This document shows positions 19,761-28,974 of a stretch of 58,628 nucleotides of DNA, piece by piece (positions within the stretch are counted from its first letter, which is position 1; each line of letters begins with the position of its first letter). A program made the translations under genes and the position numbers. Under the pieces are notes generated by a model that was not told the DNA's origin, made no database searches, and saw only the letters and a list, made by a program, of their open reading frames with translations. The DNA lies in contig MWOO01000165.1 of assembly GCA_002025945.1 (NCBI GenBank), positions 1 to 58,628 of the forward strand. The letters are read 5' to 3'. The DNA comes from Prochlorococcus sp. HOT208_60m_813O14. Lineage in GTDB: Bacteria; Cyanobacteriota; Cyanobacteriia; PCC-6307; Cyanobiaceae.

Positions 19761-21011
19761 ATGAAAGTAGGAGATGTTAACTACTACACCCATTCAAGCA
19801 AAACTAGATGTGTGTTTGTGGATAATAAAGAATTGCCACTTGTAAGCATTGATATTTGGTGCAAGGCAGGTTCTTCATTTGAGGATGTTGATAAAAACGG
19901 CACTGCTCATTTTCTAGAACATATGATTTTTAAAGGATCTAACAAAATAATGCCAGGCGAGTTTGACCACAAAATTGAATCACTAGGCGGATTGAGTAAC
20001 GCTTCAACTGGTTATGATGATGTACATTACCATGTCTTAGTTCCACCCAGTAACTTTAAAGAATCACTTGCTCTTTTGACAAATATTGTCGTTGCTCCAG
20101 ATTTTAATCCTGATGAATTTATAAAAGAAAAAGGGGTAGTTATTGATGAAATAAAACAACAAAATGATCAGCCTGAAGAAAGATTATTTAATTATTTTTT
20201 GAAAAGGGTGTGGTTAAGTCCGAATTATGCCAATTCGATTCTGGGAACTGAACATAGTATTAAAAACTTAGAAATAAATGACCTCGTAGAATTTCATAGC
20301 AAACATTACACTACCGAAAAAATTTGTATTGCAATTGCTGGGAATCTCTCTGAAGAAATTTATAAAATTTTTGAAAAAAGTGATCTATCTGGCATAAAAA
20401 AAAGTCCAAATTTAATAAATCAAAAAAATAAACCTTCTTTAAAAATTAGGAATGGTAGAGAGTCAGTTAAGTTTGATAATTTAGAGTTTTCAAGAATATT
20501 TATGGCTTGGTTTATCCCAAACCTAAATAATCAAAAAAATATTATTGGACTGGAGATATTAGCATCAATACTATCTGTTGGAAGAAATAGCAGATTAGTT
20601 AAAATTTTAAAAGAAGATAGTAATCTTGTTGAATCGGTATATGTTGATGTAAATGCTGGAGAATTAGGGGGATTATTTATAATGGAAGCAAGTTGTGAGT
20701 CCAAAGATATTGATTTAATAGAAAAGCAAATCAATAAAACAATAGATGAGATAGCAAATTGTAAAGCCTTGACTTTGGATGAAATTAAAAAAGCAATAAA
20801 TATTGTGAAAAGTAATTATATATTTAATTTAGAAACATCTACACAACTCTCTTCATTTTTTGGGAATGAACTTCTTTGGGGGAGAAAATCTTCAATCAAT
20901 AATTTAGAGAGTCATTTAAACTATTGGAATGACTTGGATAACTTCAAAGAGATCACAGAATATATCCGTGGCGAAAAATTCACTTTAGTTGCATCCCCTG
21001 GGAAATGTTAA
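19761..21011 (+). CDS. M16 zinc peptidase, catalytic subunit
   Basis: A processing-peptidase-like protein of 416 residues. The inverted zinc motif HFLEH (in GTAHFLEHMIFKGSN, about residue 47) is intact, and the downstream Glu of the M16 site is in VVIDEIKQQNDQPEERLF. Its 3' end overlaps the next M16 gene by 7 bases, which suggests the two form a heterodimer like mitochondrial processing peptidase. It is divergent from pcyA with a 41-base spacer. Confidence 0.9.
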   Translation: MKVGDVNYYTHSSKTRCVFVDNKELPLVSIDIWCKAGSSFEDVDKNGTAHFLEHMIFKGSNKIMPGEFDHKIESLGGLSNASTGYDDVHYHVLVPPSNFKESLALLTNIVVAPDFNPDEFIKEKGVVIDEIKQQNDQPEERLFNYFLKRVWLSPNYANSILGTEHSIKNLEINDLVEFHSKHYTTEKICIAIAGNLSEEIYKIFEKSDLSGIKKSPNLINQKNKPSLKIRNGRESVKFDNLEFSRIFMAWFIPNLNNQKNIIGLEILASILSVGRNSRLVKILKEDSNLVESVYVDVNAGELGGLFIMEASCESKDIDLIEKQINKTIDEIANCKALTLDEIKKAINIVKSNYIFNLETSTQLSSFFGNELLWGRKSSINNLESHLNYWNDLDNFKEITEYIRGEKFTLVASPGKC

Positions 21012-22222
21012 AAAGATATTTTTTAAATAACAAAAAAAGGAATTTTTCAACTGCTTCAATTTGGATTCAAGGAGGTAGTGATATGGATAGTGTTGACAAA
21101 AAAGGTATAAACAAGATCCTCAGTTCATTACTTACAAGAGGATGTAAGGGTTTTAATAATTTCACTCTTTCGGAGTATATAGAGTCCTATGGAGCCGAAT
21201 TAAATCAAGAAGTATTTGAAGATGGTATTTCAATAAGCATTAAATCCCTAAATGAACATTTCAGCAAATTATTCCCTTTACTAGATTTAATAATTAATAA
21301 ACCAACTCTCTTAGAAATTGAATTTCAAAAAGTAAAAAAATCCTCAATTAATTTAATAAAAAAAGATAAAGAGAATCCATTTAATATTTGTTTTGAAAAC
21401 TGGAGAAGAATTGTTTACTCAAATCATCCTTATGCCTTTAATACGAATGGCAATGCAAATGATGTCTCAAAGATCACCCATGAAGATGTTTTGCTTGAGT
21501 TTAAAAATTTCAAAAGTAGAAATAAGTATTTAATTTCAAATAATTTAGAAATAAATGGAGTAAATATAGAAACATTAGAAAAAAAACCCTTAGAAGAAAA
21601 ATCAAGAACTATAAATAATGATTTAATTCCTAACAATAGATTTGATTTCAATAATAATGATTCAAATCAAACAATAATAATGATGGGTAATCAAACTTGC
21701 TCGCGAAGAAGTAATGAATATTTGCCACTTAAAGTTTTGGAGTCATATTTATCTTATGGAATGAGCGCTGCTTTATTTAAACTTTTTAGAGAAAAACATG
21801 GTATCACATACGATTTAGGTGTTTATTATCCTATGAGGAGTGGAAATGCCCCATTTTTAATTTATTTATCAGTATCTAATAAGCAAGCCCTTTTTGCTTT
21901 TGAACTTTTATCAACTCTATGGAAAAATTTACTTTTTAATCCGTTGACTGATGCTGAAATATTTTTAGCAAAAGAAAAACTAAAAGGTTCTTTTCTATTA
22001 GGGAATCAATCAATAGATGAAATTTTACAGAGAAAGTTACAATTAATTAGTTATGGTATTTCAACAATTTCCGAGATCGATTTAAATTTAAAAATAGAGG
22101 AATTATCTTCCTTAGATTTACTTAAGTTAACTAATAAGTACTTGTCGAAACCTTTTCTGAGTATTTCTGGGAATAAAAAAATATGTTTAGAAATTAAGAG
22201 TATGTGGCAAAAAAACTTTTAA
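21005..22222 (+). CDS. M16 peptidase homologue, non-zinc partner subunit
   Basis: A 405-residue M16 fold in which the zinc motif is absent: the equivalent stretch reads LSSLLTRGCKG. The C-terminal half keeps the substrate-binding Arg/Tyr motif LFREKHGITYDLGVYYP (about residue 262), which the first subunit lacks in that form. In two-subunit M16B enzymes one chain gives zinc and the other this R/Y pair, so the gene pair looks functionally complementary. The 7-base overlap implies translational coupling. Confidence 0.88.
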   Translation: MLKRYFLNNKKRNFSTASIWIQGGSDMDSVDKKGINKILSSLLTRGCKGFNNFTLSEYIESYGAELNQEVFEDGISISIKSLNEHFSKLFPLLDLIINKPTLLEIEFQKVKKSSINLIKKDKENPFNICFENWRRIVYSNHPYAFNTNGNANDVSKITHEDVLLEFKNFKSRNKYLISNNLEINGVNIETLEKKPLEEKSRTINNDLIPNNRFDFNNNDSNQTIIMMGNQTCSRRSNEYLPLKVLESYLSYGMSAALFKLFREKHGITYDLGVYYPMRSGNAPFLIYLSVSNKQALFAFELLSTLWKNLLFNPLTDAEIFLAKEKLKGSFLLGNQSIDEILQRKLQLISYGISTISEIDLNLKIEELSSLDLLKLTNKYLSKPFLSISGNKKICLEIKSMWQKNF

Positions 22223-22223
22223 T

Positions 22224-22433
22224 TTAGTTTTTCTCAATCTTATCAATATCGATTAAAAACGAACCTCTTCTGAACTTTACTTCAACAGTATCTGGAGATT
22301 TAATTGATAGGATTTCACCAATTTCATCAATTGCGACTAGATCAGGTGGTCTTAACATCGGCATATTATCTGAAGTCTTCAAGTAAGAGACTGGCGCAAT
22401 CAACTTAACCTTATCGTTAATCTCAAATTTCAT
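22224..22433 (-). CDS. sipA: SipA-like regulatory protein (DUF3148)
   Basis: A 69-residue SH3-like protein. KTSDNMPMLRPPDLVAIDEIGEI and VKFRRGSFLIDIDKIE match the SipA/DUF3148 family. In Synechococcus and Synechocystis SipA binds the sensor kinase NblS/Hik33 and stimulates its autophosphorylation, so it should be cytoplasmic and linked to light-stress signalling. It is convergent with the M16 pair, one base apart. Confidence 0.85.
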   Translation of the reverse strand: MKFEINDKVKLIAPVSYLKTSDNMPMLRPPDLVAIDEIGEILSIKSPDTVEVKFRRGSFLIDIDKIEKN

Positions 22434-22543
22434 TCATAAATTAGATACACTCAAGGGTAGTATAACCATAAAGTTTAGAGAAAATATCAACGAAATGCAT
22501 TGATTCATTCTAGAATCCTAAAAATAGACTTTTCTACAAATTA

Positions 22544-24457
22544 ATGAATCAGAAATTTAGAACATTAATTTTATGGGCTTTACCTATACTTTTAGTAATA
22601 GCGCTTTCCTACCAGTTTTTATCTTCAAGCAATGTTGATTCACTTAAATCTAATGGTACTACTGTTGCACCAAGAAATTCTGCGGTAGCTAGAGTTAGTT
22701 ACGGAAGATTTCTAGATTACATTAATTCAGGAAGAGTTACATCTGTTGATATTTTTGAAGGAGGCAGAAATGCAGTTATAGAGACAATAGATTCAGATTT
22801 AGACAATAAAGTTCAAAGGTTACGTGTAGATCTTCCCGGCTTAACACCAGAACTGATAAACATTTTAAAAAATGAGGGAATCAGTTTTGATGTGCATCCA
22901 GTTAAAACAGCGCCTCCTGCATTAGGAATTTTAGGTAATTTACTATTCCCAGCTATCTTAATTGGAGGTTTAATTTTGTTAGCGAGGAGGTCAAATGGTA
23001 TGCCTGGAGGTCCTGGCCAAGCAATGCAGTTTGGGAAAACAAAAGCAAGATTTGCAATGGAAGCTGAAACAGGAGTTGTTTTTGATGATGTTGCAGGTGT
23101 TAATGAAGCTAAACAGGATTTGCAAGAAGTTGTCACTTTTTTGAAGAAACCAGAAAAATTTACTTCTGTAGGAGCAAGGATTCCGAAGGGAGTTCTATTG
23201 GTAGGACCTCCTGGTACTGGTAAAACCCTCTTAGCGAAAGCAATTGCAGGAGAAGCTGGTGTTCCATTTTTTTCTTTATCAGGTTCTGAATTTGTTGAAA
23301 TGTTTGTTGGTGTTGGTGCAAGTAGAGTAAGAGACCTTTTCAAAAGAGCTAAAGAAAATAGTCCTTGTTTAATTTTTATTGATGAAATCGATGCTGTTGG
23401 AAGGCAAAGAGGTGCTGGCATTGGAGGAGGTAATGATGAAAGAGAACAAACTCTAAACCAGTTGCTTACTGAAATGGATGGATTTGAAGGTAATAGCGGA
23501 ATTATTATAATTGCAGCCACAAATAGACCTGACGTTCTTGATTCAGCACTCATGAGACCAGGTAGATTTGATAGACAGGTAACTGTAGACGCACCTGATA
23601 TTAAAGGCAGACTATCAATTTTAGAAGTGCATGCTAGGAATAAAAAACTTCAAGAGGATTTAACCCTTGAAAGCATTGCGAGAAGAACACCAGGTTTTAC
23701 TGGTGCGGACTTGGCAAATTTACTTAATGAGGCTGCTATCTTAACGGCAAGAAGAAGAAAAGATTCTATTAGTATTTCAGAAATTGATGATTCCGTAGAT
23801 AGAATTGTTGCTGGTATGGAAGGTTCTCCCTTGACAGACGGGAGAAGTAAAAGATTAATTGCTTACCATGAAGTTGGTCATGCGCTTATCGGTTCACTTG
23901 TGAAAGCTCATGATCCTGTACAAAAAGTTACCGTCATTCCTCGAGGTCAAGCAAAAGGATTAACTTGGTTCACACCTGATGATGAACAAACCCTTGTAAG
24001 CAGAGCTCAACTAAAGGCTAGAATAATGGGTGCATTAGGTGGAAGAGCAGCAGAAGATGTTGTTTTTGGAAAAGGTGAGATTACTACAGGTGCAGGTGGA
24101 GATTTCCAACAAGTTGCTTCTATGGCTCGACAAATGGTAACTAGATTTGGAATGAGTGAGTTAGGTCCTATAGCTCTAGAAGGAGGAAATCAAGAAGTTT
24201 TTGTAGGTAGAGATTTGATGACTAGAAGTGAAGTTTCTGATTCAATTTCCAAACAAATTGACGAAAGTGTAAGAGTAATGGTGAAAGAATGTTATAAGGA
24301 AACCTACGAGATAGTAAGCAAAAATAGAGAAGCTATGGATAAGATAGTTGACTTATTAATCGAAAAAGAAACATTGGATGGTGATGAATTTGTAAGTATT
24401 CTCTCAAAATTCACCAATATTCCTGAGAAAGAGAGAACACCTCAATTATTAAGCTAA
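22544..24457 (+). CDS. ftsH: ATP-dependent zinc metalloprotease FtsH
   Basis: A thylakoid membrane AAA protease that removes damaged photosystem II D1. It has an N-terminal membrane helix (residues 8-27), a lumenal domain and a second helix (about 125-147). The AAA module has [13 protein letters not shown] (about residue 222), [14 protein letters not shown] and the arginine-finger SRH region. The zinc site is HEVGH (about residue 443). At 637 residues it is of normal length. Its stop overlaps the stop of convergent clpP by four bases. Thf1, a known FtsH partner in cyanobacteria, is encoded 0.7 kb away. Confidence 0.97.
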   Translation: MNQKFRTLILWALPILLVIALSYQFLSSSNVDSLKSNGTTVAPRNSAVARVSYGRFLDYINSGRVTSVDIFEGGRNAVIETIDSDLDNKVQRLRVDLPGLTPELINILKNEGISFDVHPVKTAPPALGILGNLLFPAILIGGLILLARRSNGMPGGPGQAMQFGKTKARFAMEAETGVVFDDVAGVNEAKQDLQEVVTFLKKPEKFTSVGARIPKGVLLVGPPGTGKTLLAKAIAGEAGVPFFSLSGSEFVEMFVGVGASRVRDLFKRAKENSPCLIFIDEIDAVGRQRGAGIGGGNDEREQTLNQLLTEMDGFEGNSGIIIIAATNRPDVLDSALMRPGRFDRQVTVDAPDIKGRLSILEVHARNKKLQEDLTLESIARRTPGFTGADLANLLNEAAILTARRRKDSISISEIDDSVDRIVAGMEGSPLTDGRSKRLIAYHEVGHALIGSLVKAHDPVQKVTVIPRGQAKGLTWFTPDDEQTLVSRAQLKARIMGALGGRAAEDVVFGKGEITTGAGGDFQQVASMARQMVTRFGMSELGPIALEGGNQEVFVGRDLMTRSEVSDSISKQIDESVRVMVKECYKETYEIVSKNREAMDKIVDLLIEKETLDGDEFVSILSKFTNIPEKERTPQLLS

Positions 24458-25041
24458 ACTTTTATTGGTTTCTTATCTAACACCACATCAATTAAACCGT
24501 ACTCAACAGCTTCGTTTGGGGACATATAAAAGTCTCTATCAGTATCTTCTTTGATAGTGTCATAATCCTTTCCAGTTCTTTCTGATAATTCGGTATTTAG
24601 TCGTTCTTTTAAGAACAAAATTTCATCTGCTTGAATTCTTATATCACTGGCTTGCCCTCTAGCACCTCCAAGTGGTTGATGAATCATTATTCTTGAATGT
24701 CTAAGGCTGCTTCTCTTACCTTTAGTGCCTGCCGCAAGCAAAAATGCGCCCATACTAGCTGCTAAGCCAACACAAACTGTATGAATGTCAGGCTTTACAT
24801 GTTGCATTGTGTCAAAGATACCCAATCCGTCATATACGGATCCACCAGGTGAATTTATGTACATATAAATGTCCTTATCTGGATCCTCTGCCTCGAGGAA
24901 CAATAATTGAGCAACAATTCTATTAGCAGTTTCACTAGTAACTTGTTCTCCCAAAAAGATTATTCTCTCTCTTAATAGTCTCGAATAAATATCAAAGACT
25001 CTTTCGCTACCGCCCGATTCTTCTAAGACTAAAGGGATCAT
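24454..25041 (-). CDS. clpP: ATP-dependent Clp protease proteolytic subunit
   Basis: A serine protease ring subunit. The nucleophile is Ser96 in [11 protein letters not shown], the histidine is His121 in MIHQPLGG and the Asp lies in the [18 protein letters not shown] region. At 195 residues it is a full-length active ClpP rather than an inactive ClpR. Cyanobacteria have several clpP genes, so the paralogue number is not assigned. It is divergent from thf1 and convergent with ftsH. Confidence 0.95.
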   Translation of the reverse strand: MIPLVLEESGGSERVFDIYSRLLRERIIFLGEQVTSETANRIVAQLLFLEAEDPDKDIYMYINSPGGSVYDGLGIFDTMQHVKPDIHTVCVGLAASMGAFLLAAGTKGKRSSLRHSRIMIHQPLGGARGQASDIRIQADEILFLKERLNTELSERTGKDYDTIKEDTDRDFYMSPNEAVEYGLIDVVLDKKPIKV

Positions 25042-25121
25042 AATAATATTTATCTGTTTATTAGATATTAACGATATTGAGTCAACATACGCTAACCTTA
25101 TTAAGGTTTACATATAAAAAA

Positions 25122-25733
25122 TTGAAAGAAAAATTGACTGTTTCAGATAGCAAAAAGTTATTTCATGAAAAATTTCCTTACGTCATTCCTGGTTTATATA
25201 AAAGAATAGTTGATGAAATGCTTGTCGAACTTAATCTTTTGAACCATCAAAATGAATTTACGCAAGATTATCTCTTTTGTGTCGGCCTCACCGAAACATT
25301 CAAAGAATTAATGAAAGGATATCAACCTGAAAAACACTTGGATCTTCTTTTTGAATCTATATGCAGTTCTACAAATTTTGAGGCGAAGGAAATTAATGAA
25401 ATATCTAAAAATTCTCAAAAAGAATTAAAGGATAAAAAATCTAAAGATATTTTAAAATTATTAGTTGAAAAAAGTAATTCTAAACTTTATCCTTCAAGGA
25501 TTTTAAACTTAGGGATATATATATTAATTTCAAATTCCCAAGATTTCAAAGAGAAAAATGAATCAGATAAAAATAAGATGACCTCTGATATTTTTGAGAA
25601 GTTAAGCTTATCTGCTAATAAAGCAGAAAAAGATATTGGAATCTACAAAAGCAGCATATCAAAAATGGAACAAGCAAAAGAATTAATTGAAGAGCTCAGA
25701 ATTAAGGATAAGAAAAGAAACCAAAAAAATTAA
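25122..25733 (+). CDS. thf1: Thylakoid formation protein Thf1/Psb29
   Basis: This protein binds thylakoid FtsH complexes and is needed for their stability and for photosystem II repair. The segment TVSDSKKLFHEKFPYVIPGLY, then KRIVDEMLVELNLL and GYQPEKHLDLLFESIC match the family, and the C-terminus is a charged coiled coil. The family starts just before TVSDSK, so I place the start at the TTG at 25122. TTG at 25134 or at 25077 (15 more non-conserved residues) are alternatives. It lies beside clpP and close to ftsH. Confidence 0.85.
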   Translation: MKEKLTVSDSKKLFHEKFPYVIPGLYKRIVDEMLVELNLLNHQNEFTQDYLFCVGLTETFKELMKGYQPEKHLDLLFESICSSTNFEAKEINEISKNSQKELKDKKSKDILKLLVEKSNSKLYPSRILNLGIYILISNSQDFKEKNESDKNKMTSDIFEKLSLSANKAEKDIGIYKSSISKMEQAKELIEELRIKDKKRNQKN

Positions 25734-25736
25734 TAA

Positions 25737-25877
25737 CTATTTTTTTAATCTTTTTTTATCTTTCCAAGAGATATAGGATATATAAATTACAGCTAATGTT
25801 ATGAATATGAGTAAAACAAACGATGTTAAGATAAGAAATTTACTTAAATAGACTTCATAAGTTAAAAATGAAATCAT
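25737..25877 (-). CDS. 46-residue single-helix membrane protein coupled to petN
   Basis: Its ATG overlaps the petN stop in an ATGA arrangement, so it is very likely co-translated with petN. The product has one hydrophobic helix (about residues 14-37, [20 protein letters not shown]) and a basic tail ending KDKKRLKK. No family was recognised. It could be a further small subunit or assembly factor of the cytochrome b6f complex, but only position suggests this. Confidence 0.65.
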
Positions 25878-25975
25878 ATGTCAATGGATCCGTCCCCATT
25901 TCTTCCCCAAACAACCATGGCAATTGAAAAAGTAAAAATAGCAGCTAATGCTGCCCAGCCTATTTGAAAGATCAT
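25874..25975 (-). CDS. petN: Cytochrome b6f complex subunit PetN (subunit VIII)
   Basis: A 33-residue single-span subunit of the cytochrome b6f complex in the thylakoid. It begins [19 protein letters not shown] and ends [13 protein letters not shown]; the WAALAA...MVVWGRNG pattern is diagnostic. The ATG is the only start in frame. The stop TGA overlaps the start of a second mini membrane protein. Confidence 0.95.
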
Positions 25976-26091
25976 TAGAATTTAATCGTTTTTATAAATA
26001 TAACAGAACTTCAAAAATTTTTAATCATTTTCAAGCTAAAGTTAATTTCTCAGAAACAAAATTTTCCCAATAGAATCGTAAAAAAATTAAA

Positions 26092-26370
26092 TTGGGAAGG
26101 TTAGTTTTAAATCATAGTACAAATATAGAAGGTCTAATTCCAATACTTCAAAAATTGGCACTGGAAAAAAATATCAAGACAATAACTCCAGCTGTTATTT
26201 CAAGAGCTAGGGGAAGATCCTCTAAATTAATAATTAGATTGTCAGTGAAAACTATAAACGGATATAAAGCAATCGCAAGAAAGGGTAATACAGCTCAAGA
26301 AGTTTTTATTTCAACAGAATTAAGTAAAGATGAATTAAAAGAAATCATAGATCTTTATAATAAAAAGTAA
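26092..26370 (+). CDS. DUF2103 protein
   Basis: A 92-residue soluble protein. GRLVLNHSTNIEGLIPILQKLA, then TPAVISRARGRS and the C-terminal KAIARKGNTAQEVFIST match the cyanobacterial DUF2103 family, annotated elsewhere as a predicted metal-binding protein. The family normally begins next to GRLVWNHS, so the TTG start at 26092 is credible. Its role is unknown. Confidence 0.75.
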   Translation: MGRLVLNHSTNIEGLIPILQKLALEKNIKTITPAVISRARGRSSKLIIRLSVKTINGYKAIARKGNTAQEVFISTELSKDELKEIIDLYNKK

Positions 26371-26410
26371 TTACATTAAAGGGTATTAGAAAATAGTTAG
26401 GAGAGAACAA

Positions 26411-26617
26411 ATGAAATTGGTATTAAATTTTTTTATGTTTTTATTGGCCATTTTTTCATTTAGTAATAAATCATTATCACTTACTGATTACCAAATAAAA
26501 AGATTTTGCGCAAAGGAGAAAAGAGTATCTTTATGTATCAAAAATTTAGAAGAGAAAAGATCTGATCTCCAAAAAGGAAAGCTAATTGAAATACCTGTAA
26601 CCCCTTACAAACGGTAA
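26411..26617 (+). CDS. Small secreted protein with two cysteines
   Basis: A 68-residue protein. A Shine-Dalgarno AGGAG precedes the ATG at good spacing, unusual in this AT-rich genome. Residues 1-24 form a signal peptide (VLNFFMFLLAIFSFSNKSLS) and the mature part has KRFCAKEKRVSLCIKNLEEKR with two cysteines. It is probably periplasmic or lumenal. No family was recognised. Confidence 0.65.
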   Translation: MKLVLNFFMFLLAIFSFSNKSLSLTDYQIKRFCAKEKRVSLCIKNLEEKRSDLQKGKLIEIPVTPYKR

Positions 26618-26630
26618 TTAGAAATTGAAT

Positions 26631-26900
26631 TTAGATTTCAAATTCTGATTCGAAAAGATTATATGCATTTTTAAAGCTTGTGAGAAGTTCTTCAGAATTA
26701 TCAGAAAATCCTTGTCGTTCGTAATCTTCTTTTAATTCATCATATAAGTAAACCACTTTGTTAAAGGCGCTCATATATTCATTTTGTATGTCTTCATCAT
26801 CGATATCATAGATTTTTGCAAGTACTAATTCGACATTTTTTTTTGATGAATATATTTTTCTCTCAAAATCTTTATTTAACTTCCTTCTTTTTTTTGCCAT
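26631..26900 (-). CDS. Small soluble helical protein, 89 residues
   Basis: It begins with a basic patch MAKKRRKLNKDFERK and continues as acidic, aromatic-containing helices (YDELKEDYERQG...LFESEFEI). No signal peptide or membrane span. No family recognised. It is convergent with the small secreted protein upstream, 13 bases apart. Confidence 0.6.
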   Translation of the reverse strand: MAKKRRKLNKDFERKIYSSKKNVELVLAKIYDIDDEDIQNEYMSAFNKVVYLYDELKEDYERQGFSDNSEELLTSFKNAYNLFESEFEI

Positions 26901-27028
26901 TTAAAATTTCTAAACACAGATTAACAATACTCAAATTTATAGATAAATTAAATTAAAACTTATAAAATAAAGATATAGTTTCCAAATCAAAATAAAACCT
27001 CTACATTCCAAATAAATCATTGGATGAT

Positions 27029-27466
27029 ATGAATAAAAAAGAAACAACTAATCCTAAAGAACTGAAAAACCAAAACTATGAAGCCAAGAAAATGAATACT
27101 TCCTCAAACTTAAAGAAAAAGAAAGGTAAGGAGCTTCCATGGTGGGTAGAGTTATTATTTGTTCAAATAGGATTACCAGATAAATTACTAATAAAAATAT
27201 TAAAAGCCCAAAAAACATCTAAAGAATTTATTAAAAATGAAAAAAAATCAATAATAATTTTTTTGTTTGTAATTACTACATTGTCATATTTTTATCCAGT
27301 TATTAAACATGCAAAAAATAAATTAGATTGTGAAGCGATTGCTAAAAATTATATTATTAAAAATAAAAATACAATAGGAATTAATAATAGAGAAGTAAAA
27401 ATGTTATCTACAAATTTTTGTTATGGTGGCGAAGAAATCTATGAAATTGAAAATTTAAAAAATTAA
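27029..27466 (+). CDS. Single-span membrane protein with cysteine-containing tail
   Basis: About 145 residues: a basic N-terminal cytoplasmic part, the stretch PWWVELLFVQIGLPDKLL, a membrane helix (about residues 76-96) and a tail with HAKNKLDCEAIAKNY and NFCYGG. The helix plus (H/E)AK(N/Y)K..C motif resembles the 85-residue protein at 55360-55617, so the two may be paralogues. A TTG three codons upstream is an alternative start; I prefer the ATG at 27029. Function unknown. Confidence 0.6.
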   Translation: MNKKETTNPKELKNQNYEAKKMNTSSNLKKKKGKELPWWVELLFVQIGLPDKLLIKILKAQKTSKEFIKNEKKSIIIFLFVITTLSYFYPVIKHAKNKLDCEAIAKNYIIKNKNTIGINNREVKMLSTNFCYGGEEIYEIENLKN

Positions 27467-27547
27467 ATTTTGAATTATTCTCTATAAATAACCATCTCAA
27501 TATTATGATAGTAGCTTTAAGTTTAATAAAGTTTAAATTTTATTCCA

Positions 27548-27721
27548 ATGACTGATATAAAACAAAAGAAAGAAAACGTAAAAATGCATTTAAAAGATTT
27601 GAGGCAAAACTTAAAGAAAATGCATTTAGAAGTTACGGACGAATTAATTTTACCGAAGCCAGATGATGTAAAAGACTTGATGGATAAAATGGATAAACTA
27701 TTAAAATTAATAGAATCATAA
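27548..27721 (+). CDS. 57-residue charged helical protein
   Basis: It has an ATG start and a clear reading frame ending TAA. Lys/Glu-rich helices (KENVKMHLKDLRQNLKKMH, then DVKDLMDKMDKLLKLIES) suggest a short coiled coil. No membrane span. It resembles in style the small helical proteins at 28975-29172 and 39142-39288. Function unknown. Confidence 0.5.
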   Translation: MTDIKQKKENVKMHLKDLRQNLKKMHLEVTDELILPKPDDVKDLMDKMDKLLKLIES

Positions 27722-27765
27722 TAAACTATAATTCAAATAATTTAGAATCATCAAAAGTTAAAAAA

Positions 27766-28116
27766 ATGAAAATAATAAAACAAATTCCTATATTAATTTT
27801 AATCGCAATTTTCTTAATTTCTTGTAGGACATCCACTAATAAAGAGTATCCCACAAATAATTTGGAAAAAAATATTGAGGATAATCCTAATTTAGAAAAG
27901 AAAAGAATGGAAATAAAGTTTTCTTGTGGAGAGGAAGGTATTTCAGAATACTTAGATGATGGATGGAATATTTTAAAAGAAGAATCTCAAGAAAAAATTT
28001 GTACCTGGAAATCTGTTCCTGCCACAAAAGATTGCAATATGGAAAAAGATAAAGGATGTAAAATAACAAAGCCAGATAAAATAGGTGAAGAGAAAATTTA
28101 TTTACTGGAAAAATAA
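27766..28116 (+). CDS. Small lipoprotein with conserved-looking cysteines
   Basis: A 116-residue product with a type II signal peptide: hydrophobic ILILIAIFLISC with the lipobox LISC at about residue 20, then a Ser/Thr/Asn-rich linker. The mature domain has Cys in FSCGEEGISEYLDDGW, KICTWKSVPATKDCN and GCKITK, giving two possible disulfides. It should be lipid-anchored on the periplasmic side. No family recognised. Confidence 0.65.
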   Translation: MKIIKQIPILILIAIFLISCRTSTNKEYPTNNLEKNIEDNPNLEKKRMEIKFSCGEEGISEYLDDGWNILKEESQEKICTWKSVPATKDCNMEKDKGCKITKPDKIGEEKIYLLEK

Positions 28117-28125
28117 ATTTAATAT

Positions 28126-28254
28126 ATGACTTCAAAATCAGAACATTTAGTTGATTTAATTTTTAATAAATTAAAAACCTATAAGAAGAAAAAAATATTT
28201 TTAGAAAAAGAAAGTTTGAATAAATTTATTCTTTCACTTTTCAAAGAAAACTGA
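28126..28254 (+). CDS. 42-residue basic protein
   Basis: A short ORF nine bases after the lipoprotein gene. The product has Lys-rich sequence (NKLKTYKKKKIFLEKESLNK) and no membrane segment. Position just behind the lipoprotein suggests shared transcription. It could be a chance ORF. Confidence 0.4.
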   Translation: MTSKSEHLVDLIFNKLKTYKKKKIFLEKESLNKFILSLFKEN

Positions 28255-28313
28255 ATGCAGGACTTATTAAACTTAACTGCTATAGTTAGATAAATTTTTT
28301 AATTAATATAGAT

Positions 28314-28409
28314 ATGGATAGTTTTTCATCATTAACTTTTATACTGTCAGTAATTTTTATTGTAAGTCTTTATTTTTTATTTAAGGTTACTTCTAGTACA
28401 AAGAGTTAA
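28314..28409 (+). CDS. 31-residue membrane peptide
   Basis: An ATG-to-TAA ORF whose product is almost entirely one membrane helix (SLTFILSVIFIVSLYFLF) with a short polar tail KVTSSTKS. The design is like other mini membrane proteins in this window. No family recognised. Confidence 0.45.
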   Translation: MDSFSSLTFILSVIFIVSLYFLFKVTSSTKS

Positions 28410-28429
28410 AAGATATTTTCACATCTTTC

Positions 28430-28612
28430 CTAGATGATCGGATCATCTCTTAATAGTAAAACCTCATGCTTATTTAAACCATCATTAATCCATTCTTTAT
28501 ATTCTTCTAGAACACACTTTTTATCAAAATTATCTAATAAATTAATTCTTTTTTTTGCATTATCTAGTGCCAAATTAATACAGAATTTATAATCGTTTGA
28601 GTTTTCTTTCAT
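28430..28612 (-). CDS. 60-residue hypothetical soluble protein
   Basis: It begins MKENSNDYKFCINLALDNAKKR and ends LLLRDDPII. It is helical, with two cysteines, and has no membrane span. The 3' end contains an AGATGATC/GATCATCT inverted repeat. No family recognised; convergent with the membrane peptide upstream. Confidence 0.5.
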   Translation of the reverse strand: MKENSNDYKFCINLALDNAKKRINLLDNFDKKCVLEEYKEWINDGLNKHEVLLLRDDPII

Positions 28613-28755
28613 TTGTTTTTATTGAATCCTAGTAAAAATAATTTCTTATTCTGTATTGAAAATTACAATACTAAGCGTTGATTTAATAAGGGTATCAAGC
28701 AATACGGAAGAATTTTTAATATATTTAAGATAATATTTTTCTTTATAATAATACT

Positions 28756-28950
28756 ATGTCCTACGAAGCAGGCAGTAAAGAATGTAGACATTTAATTGAA
28801 GCCAAAGAAAGCCTTCTATCAACATTAGATGCGTTAAGTAATATAAATTCGACCGATCTAATACAAATCCAAATTAAAGAAATTTACAACAAATTAGAGC
28901 AGATGCACGACAATAGAAAAAAAATAGAATCAACTACAAATTATCTTTAA
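28756..28950 (+). CDS. 64-residue helical protein
   Basis: It is ATG-started and all-helical in appearance (IEAKESLLSTLDALSNINSTD, then IKEIYNKLEQMHDNRKK), probably a small coiled-coil dimer. It is convergent with the next small gene. No family recognised. Confidence 0.5.
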   Translation: MSYEAGSKECRHLIEAKESLLSTLDALSNINSTDLIQIQIKEIYNKLEQMHDNRKKIESTTNYL

Positions 28951-28974
28951 TACAATCAACTTAACTTAAAGCTC

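Noticed and set aside
22813..23553. Minus-strand ORF of 246 codons inside ftsH
   Set aside because: It is fully antisense to a certain ftsH gene with strong motifs; long antisense frames arise from its codon pattern.
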